Assembly: GCA_947475125.1 (NCBI GenBank)
Contig: CANJMX010000018.1
Coordinates: 1 to 16,667, forward strand
Reading direction: 5' to 3'
Origin: Actinomycetota bacterium
Lineage (GTDB): Bacteria; Actinomycetota; Thermoleophilia; Miltoncostaeales; Miltoncostaeaceae
DNA: 16,667 nt
The position numbers were made by a program, and so were the translations under genes. The number at the start of each line of letters is the position of its first letter. Positions within the stretch are counted from its first letter, which is position 1. Below the pieces are notes generated by a model. It was not told where the DNA came from. It did not search any database and saw only the letters and a list, made by a program, of their open reading frames with translations. Shown here one piece after another: positions 13,014-16,667 of the stretch.

Positions 13014-14539
13014 GTGGTCTTGACCCGATCGGCCTTCAGGTCTGGAACGCCACTCTCTGCGCGGTTGCCGACGAAATGCAGGCCGCGTTGGTGCGCGCGG
13101 CCTTCAGCGTCACCATCAAGGAGCGCCGCGACTGCAGCACGGCACTCTTTGATGCCCATGGGCAAATGGTGGCGCAGTCGGACTCGATCCCCGTGCACCT
13201 GGGTGCCATGCCCGAGGCGGTCGCTGCGGTGATGGCCCGCGGCGCGCTGCCAGGCGAGGCGTGGATCATCAACGACCCGTTCCGGGGTGGCACACACCTG
13301 CCCGACATCACGATCGTCTCCCCCATTGCCGTTGATGGCACCACGGTGGCGCACGCGGTCACACGCGCCCACCACGCGGATGTCGGCGGCATGGCACCTG
13401 GATCCATGCCGGCGGGGGCCCGGGAGCTTGTTCAGGAGGGGCTGGTGATCCCCCCGATGCGCCTCGCATCAACCAATGGCGTTGATCAGGGCCTTGTTGA
13501 CCTCATCCTCGCCAACTCCCGCACGCCAGATGAGCGACGGGGCGATCTCGCGGCGCAGTTGTCGGCACACCACCTCGCCCAGGCGCGGATGGACGATCTG
13601 GCGACGCGACGCGGCGGTGTACACGCCATCGCGGCAGCGATGGACGACGTTCTCGCCTACGCGCAGCGACGCACACGTGCGGCGATTTCCGCTCTTCCCG
13701 ACGGCCGCTGGACCGGCCTTGAGTGCCTTGAAGGCGACGGCGTCACCGATGACGACATCGTGATCCGCGTGGCGGTCACCATCAGCGGCGATGCGATGAC
13801 CGTGGACTTCACCGGCAGTGACCCCGCAGGGCCGGGAAACCTCAACTGCCCCATCGCCGTGACGCGATCAGCGGTGTACTTCGCAGTGCGTGTCGCGATT
13901 GACCCGGACATCCCCGCATCAGCGGGTGCATTCGCCCCGGTCACCATCATCGCCCCCGAGGGCAGCGTGGTGAACGCCCGCCCGCCCAGCGCAGTTGCGG
14001 CGGGCAATGTCGAGGGCTCGAGCCGAATCACGGATGCCGTGCTGGGCGCCCTGTCGGGTGCCGCCGATGTGCCTGCCCAGGGGCAGGGAACCATGAACAA
14101 CCTCACGCTCGGGTTCCCGGGCCGGGTGTATTTCGAGACCCTCGGTGGCGGCCAGGGAGCCTCCCCGCGTGGCGACGGGCCTGATGCCGTACATGTGGCC
14201 ATGAGCAACACGCTCAACACTCCGGTCGAGGCTCTGGAGGTGGCAATGCCCGTACGTGTCGAGCGCTACGCGGTCCGACGCGGATCGGGCGGCACCGGTC
14301 TGCACCGCGGCGGCGACGGTGTGGTGCGTCGCATCCGGCTCCTCGAAGATGCCGATGTGTCGCTCATCGCGGAGCGGCGTCGCTCGGCACCCCGTGGACT
14401 GAGCGGCGGGGGCGACGGCACCCCGGGATCCACGTCCATCGGCGATGCGCCGGTGGGTGGCAAGTGGCGCGGACGCCTCTCCGCCGGTTCGATTATCGAG
14501 CAGCGCACGCCCGGCGGCGGGGGCCACGGCATCGCCTGA
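13010..14539 (+). CDS. hyuB: Hydantoinase B / 5-oxoprolinase-type catalytic subunit
   Basis: 509 residues, normal for the family. Partner of HyuA in the same enzyme. Signatures: an N-terminal LQVWNATLCAVADEMQAALVRAAFSVTIKERRDCSTALFD-type opening (from about residue 9), QSDSIPVHLGAMPEAV, INDPFRGGTHLPDITIVSP, RAHHADVGGMAPGSMP (candidate metal-binding His pair), VDFTGSDP, NCPIAVTRSAVYFAVR, and the late NTLNTPVEALE, ERYAVRRGSGGTGLHRGGDGVVR and GGGGHG. The ATG sits in an ATGA overlap with hyuA and has GGAG 5 nt upstream, so the subunits are made together. It ends 16 nt before the convergent LytR_C gene, with a hairpin between them. Substrate unknown. Confidence 0.95.
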   Translation: MSGLDPIGLQVWNATLCAVADEMQAALVRAAFSVTIKERRDCSTALFDAHGQMVAQSDSIPVHLGAMPEAVAAVMARGALPGEAWIINDPFRGGTHLPDITIVSPIAVDGTTVAHAVTRAHHADVGGMAPGSMPAGARELVQEGLVIPPMRLASTNGVDQGLVDLILANSRTPDERRGDLAAQLSAHHLAQARMDDLATRRGGVHAIAAAMDDVLAYAQRRTRAAISALPDGRWTGLECLEGDGVTDDDIVIRVAVTISGDAMTVDFTGSDPAGPGNLNCPIAVTRSAVYFAVRVAIDPDIPASAGAFAPVTIIAPEGSVVNARPPSAVAAGNVEGSSRITDAVLGALSGAADVPAQGQGTMNNLTLGFPGRVYFETLGGGQGASPRGDGPDAVHVAMSNTLNTPVEALEVAMPVRVERYAVRRGSGGTGLHRGGDGVVRRIRLLEDADVSLIAERRRSAPRGLSGGGDGTPGSTSIGDAPVGGKWRGRLSAGSIIEQRTPGGGGHGIA

Positions 14540-14542
14540 CTG

Positions 14543-14555
14543 CACCCTGCGGGTG
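14543..14555. terminator. Hairpin between convergent hyuB and LytR_C genes
   Basis: CACCC-TGC-GGGTG is a perfect 5-bp inverted repeat with a 3-nt loop filling the 16-bp gap between the two stop codons; TTACTT follows on the plus side. It is short and lacks a real T-run, so it may act as a weak bidirectional terminator or only protect the 3' ends. Confidence 0.45.
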
Positions 14556-15464
14556 TTACTTGGCGAGGTCCTTGCCCACAACCACCACGGCATCGGCGGT
14601 GCCGATACGCCCTTCGCCCAGCGCATCAACCGGCACAGCAGTGGTGATGCCCAGATCCTTGCCCAGGTTCCAGGCCACTTCCTTACGACCGGGCACATAT
14701 TCGATCTGTGACGTGGCCAGGTCCTGCTTCGAGGCGTTATCCACGACCCCAAGGGTGTAGCCAGCCGCCTGCACGCGTGGTGCCACACGGTTGGCTGCTG
14801 CACCAGACACGCCGCTCGCGTTGAGCACGGCCACTGTGTACGCGGCCTTGTTGGCGAGCGGGGGCACCTCTTCGGGAATCGCGCCACCCATGTCAGCAGT
14901 GGTGCCAGTGGTGCCAGACGTCGCAGTGGTCGATACCCCGGCGCTTGCCGGTGTGGATGACCCGCCATCACCGCGCAGGAAGAAGAACCACACACCACCC
15001 GCCACGATCGCCACGGCGAGCACGGAGATGAGCACCACGAGCGCGCCATTGCCCCCACCCTCGTTGGCGTCCTTTGCGCTCGGTCCGGACTTCGCCCGCG
15101 AGTTGCTGCTCTTGGCAGTGGCGCGCGCCCGGGCCGTGGACGCTGGCTGCGCCCGGGCAGCGGCGGCGCCCCCGGCGGCAGCGGGTACCGCCACACCTGC
15201 TGCGGCATTCGGGACAGACCCGGGCAGAGCGTCTGCCTGTGCCGACAACTGGTCATCGGAGGTCTCAACGCGGACCTCGGGCGAGGTGGTAATCGCACGG
15301 ACCCGTTCCAGCGAGGGGGCTGCGGCCATGGGCACGGGCGGCCCAATGCGATCCTCCAGCCGTTTCAGCGATCGTCCCTGACGGACGATCACCACGGCGA
15401 GGGCGATAAATGCCACGACGCCGATTGCGGCAGCCGCGATGATGATGATGTCCAGCAGGTCCAC
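14556..15464 (-). CDS. Membrane protein with C-terminal LytR_C domain
   Basis: 302 residues. Transmembrane helix 1 at about 4-27 and helix 2 at about 140-163, joined by an Ala/Ser/Arg-rich low-complexity region (about 40-139); then a Ser/Thr-rich linker and a LytR_C-type domain (about 208-302: VAVLNASGVSGAAANRVAP, AGYTLGVVDNAS, ADAVVVVGKDL). LytR_C is usually found behind the LCP catalytic domain that ligates glycopolymers to peptidoglycan; here no LCP domain exists, so this is an accessory or binding protein rather than a ligase. Starts at GTG with no Shine-Dalgarno; TAGCGT ends 9 nt upstream. It follows rel by 63 bp on the same strand but seems to have its own promoter. Confidence 0.87.
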   Translation of the reverse strand: MDLLDIIIIAAAAIGVVAFIALAVVIVRQGRSLKRLEDRIGPPVPMAAAPSLERVRAITTSPEVRVETSDDQLSAQADALPGSVPNAAAGVAVPAAAGGAAAARAQPASTARARATAKSSNSRAKSGPSAKDANEGGGNGALVVLISVLAVAIVAGGVWFFFLRGDGGSSTPASAGVSTTATSGTTGTTADMGGAIPEEVPPLANKAAYTVAVLNASGVSGAAANRVAPRVQAAGYTLGVVDNASKQDLATSQIEYVPGRKEVAWNLGKDLGITTAVPVDALGEGRIGTADAVVVVGKDLAK

Positions 15465-15473
15465 TGGCAGGCC

Positions 15474-15479
15474 ACGCTA
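15474..15479 (-). promoter_or_regulatory. Putative -10 box for the LytR_C gene
   Basis: TAGCGT on the minus strand, 9 nt before the GTG; identical to the -10 of the riboswitch-led promoter. It predicts an mRNA starting at or within about two nucleotides of the start codon. No convincing -35. Confidence 0.45.
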
Positions 15480-15527
15480 CCAGCAGGCCCCGATGCCCGA
15501 CGCCCTCAACAGCCCGAAACCGGGGGG

Positions 15528-16667
15528 TCAGGCGCCCGGCGTCACCCGGTAGGCGTCGAATACCGACTCGACGTTTCGCAGGTGCGCCGTGAGCACCCGC
15601 AGGGTGTCGATATCGGCCATCTCCAGCACAAAGCGATGCCGGGCCATCTGATCATCAACCTGGCACTGCGCCGAAAGGATGTTGACCCCGTTCTCGGCGA
15701 TGGTGCGTGAGATGTCCTCGAGCAGGCGATGGCGATCCCAGGCCTCCACGGCGAGCTCCACGCCAAAGGCGTGCCGGCTCTCCCCGCCCCACGCCACGGG
15801 CGTGAATCGCTCCGGGGAGCGCATGAGCGCGCGCGTATTCGGGCAGTCCTCACGATGGATCGTGATACCGCGTCCAAGCGAGATGTACCCCACGATGTCG
15901 TCTCCGGGCACCGGCTTGCAGCACTTGGCGAGCCGCACCATCACATCGGCCACGCCGTCGATCTCGATTCCGAGGTCTGTGGAGACGCCGCCCTGACGCA
16001 TGCGGTTGTTGCGGCCCTCCGGCGCGGTGGGCTGGGACTCAACCCCGCCCTCCTGCGACTTGAGGGACGAAATGATCTTGTTCACCACCACCTGGGAGGA
16101 GGTCTTGCCGAGGCCGAGCGAGATGTAGAAGTCCTCGGCCCGCTTGAAGCCCATTTCCTCGATCACCCCCGCGAACAGCGGCGATCCCACGATGCGCTGA
16201 TTGGGGAGGCCGGCCTTTCGCAGAGAGTCCTGCAGCAGTTCGCGCCCGCGGTGTTCGGCATCCTCACGGCGCTCCCGGCTGAAGAACGACCGGATGCGTG
16301 AGCGGGCCTTTGAGGTCTGCACCACGCCCAGCCAGTCACGCGACGGGCCGCGGGGCTGCTTGGAGGTGAGGATCTCCACGAAGTCGCCCGACTCGAGGTG
16401 CTGCGTGAGCGGCACGATGCGGCCATTGATCTTCGCACCCACACATCGGTGCCCCACGTCGGTGTGCACGTCGTAGGCGAAGTCGAGTGGCGTGGAGCCT
16501 GCGGGCAGGGCACGCACCTCGCCCTTGGGCGTGAACACGAACACCTCCTGCGAGTACAGGTCGCCCTTGAGCGACTCCATGAACTCGCCGGGGTCGGTGG
16601 TGTCGCGCTGCCAGTCCATCATGCGTGACAGCCACTCGAGCCGGTCGTCAGATGCGGTCTCGTGGGC
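15528..16667 (-). CDS. relA: Bifunctional (p)ppGpp synthetase/hydrolase Rel, C-terminal half (5' end outside the window)
   Basis: 379 codons are visible; the reading frame stays open to the right edge, so the hydrolase and most of the synthetase domains lie outside. The visible part begins with the linker WLSRMMDWQRD and FMESLKGDLYSQEVFVFTPKGEVRALP, entering the TGS domain (DFAYDVHTDVGHRCVGAKINGRIVPL). A helical region follows (RDWLGVVQTSKARSRIRSFF), then the conserved Cys/His segment VRLAKCCKPVPGDDIVGYIS and TIHREDCPN, and a C-terminal ACT/RRM domain (LAVEAWDRHRLLEDISRTI to the end). These regulatory parts sense stalled ribosomes and control the stringent response. All conserved C-terminal elements are present. 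ATG 16622 is internal, not the true start. Confidence 0.95.
   Translation of the reverse strand, partial: AHETASDDRLEWLSRMMDWQRDTTDPGEFMESLKGDLYSQEVFVFTPKGEVRALPAGSTPLDFAYDVHTDVGHRCVGAKINGRIVPLTQHLESGDFVEILTSKQPRGPSRDWLGVVQTSKARSRIRSFFSRERREDAEHRGRELLQDSLRKAGLPNQRIVGSPLFAGVIEEMGFKRAEDFYISLGLGKTSSQVVVNKIISSLKSQEGGVESQPTAPEGRNNRMRQGGVSTDLGIEIDGVADVMVRLAKCCKPVPGDDIVGYISLGRGITIHREDCPNTRALMRSPERFTPVAWGGESRHAFGVELAVEAWDRHRLLEDISRTIAENGVNILSAQCQVDDQMARHRFVLEMADIDTLRVLTAHLRNVESVFDAYRVTPGA

Noticed and set aside
13919..15346. Minus-strand 475-aa ORF across hyuB and the LytR_C gene
   Set aside because: It crosses two real genes in wrong frames and its composition is Pro/Arg/Ser shadow sequence.
15490..15527. 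CCCG-GTTT-CGGG hairpin after the rel stop as a terminator
   Set aside because: Only a 4-bp core stem with no T-run downstream; too weak to call.

Overview
The window is GC-rich, gene-dense chromosomal DNA. It has tight ATGA/GTGA gene overlaps, a PyrR-controlled pyr operon, a SAM-I riboswitch over a sulfur-carrier/PLP-enzyme pair, zinc-ribbon and SPOR envelope proteins, a LytR_C-domain membrane protein and a long Rel-type (p)ppGpp enzyme. This fits an actinobacterium. The zinc-ribbon, LytR_C and secreted Ala/Gly-rich proteins make me lean towards a deep-branching, Thermoleophilia-like lineage, but that placement is inference. No mobile element, CRISPR array or foreign island is visible.

Layout. 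1-2384 (minus strand) holds pyrR-pyrB-pyrC, with pyrC running off the left edge. All junctions are 4-bp ATGA overlaps, and a PyrR-binding RNA hairpin plus a 16-codon leader ORF lies in front. Ribonuclease Z (2385-3404, minus) lies immediately upstream. A 337-bp stretch without a convincing gene follows (3405-3741), then a secreted protein of unknown function (3742-4722, minus), tRNA-Arg(CCG) (4816-4888, minus) and a small exported cupin (4940-5398, minus). The cupin is divergent from a 105-aa conserved-looking protein (5436-5753, plus).

5750-8323 (minus) is the most interesting locus. A SAM-I riboswitch precedes a threonine-synthase-like PLP enzyme, a CysO-like sulfur-carrier protein ending in GG, and an atypical NAD(P)-binding SDR-family protein. 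The arrangement matches what I recall as the MetM/MetO route, in which a thiocarboxylated carrier protein and O-phosphohomoserine give homocysteine. On that reading the 'threonine synthase' is really a methionine-pathway enzyme under S-adenosylmethionine feedback.

8447-9978 (plus) holds two coupled zinc-ribbon genes, the second a membrane-anchored SPOR protein. 9997-11154 (minus) is a secreted beta-rich protein whose start codon is unclear. 11091-14539 (plus) is a hydantoinase/5-oxoprolinase pair (HyuA-HyuB), ending at a hairpin shared with a convergent LytR_C membrane protein (14556-15464, minus). 15528-16667 (minus) is the C-terminal half of Rel (TGS, Cys-rich and ACT regions), cut by the right edge.

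A recurring theme is promoters with a TAGNNT -10 box 6-9 nt before the start codon and no Shine-Dalgarno sequence, which suggests frequent leaderless transcription. Downstream operon genes instead use GGAGG-type ribosome sites or overlapping stop/start codons.
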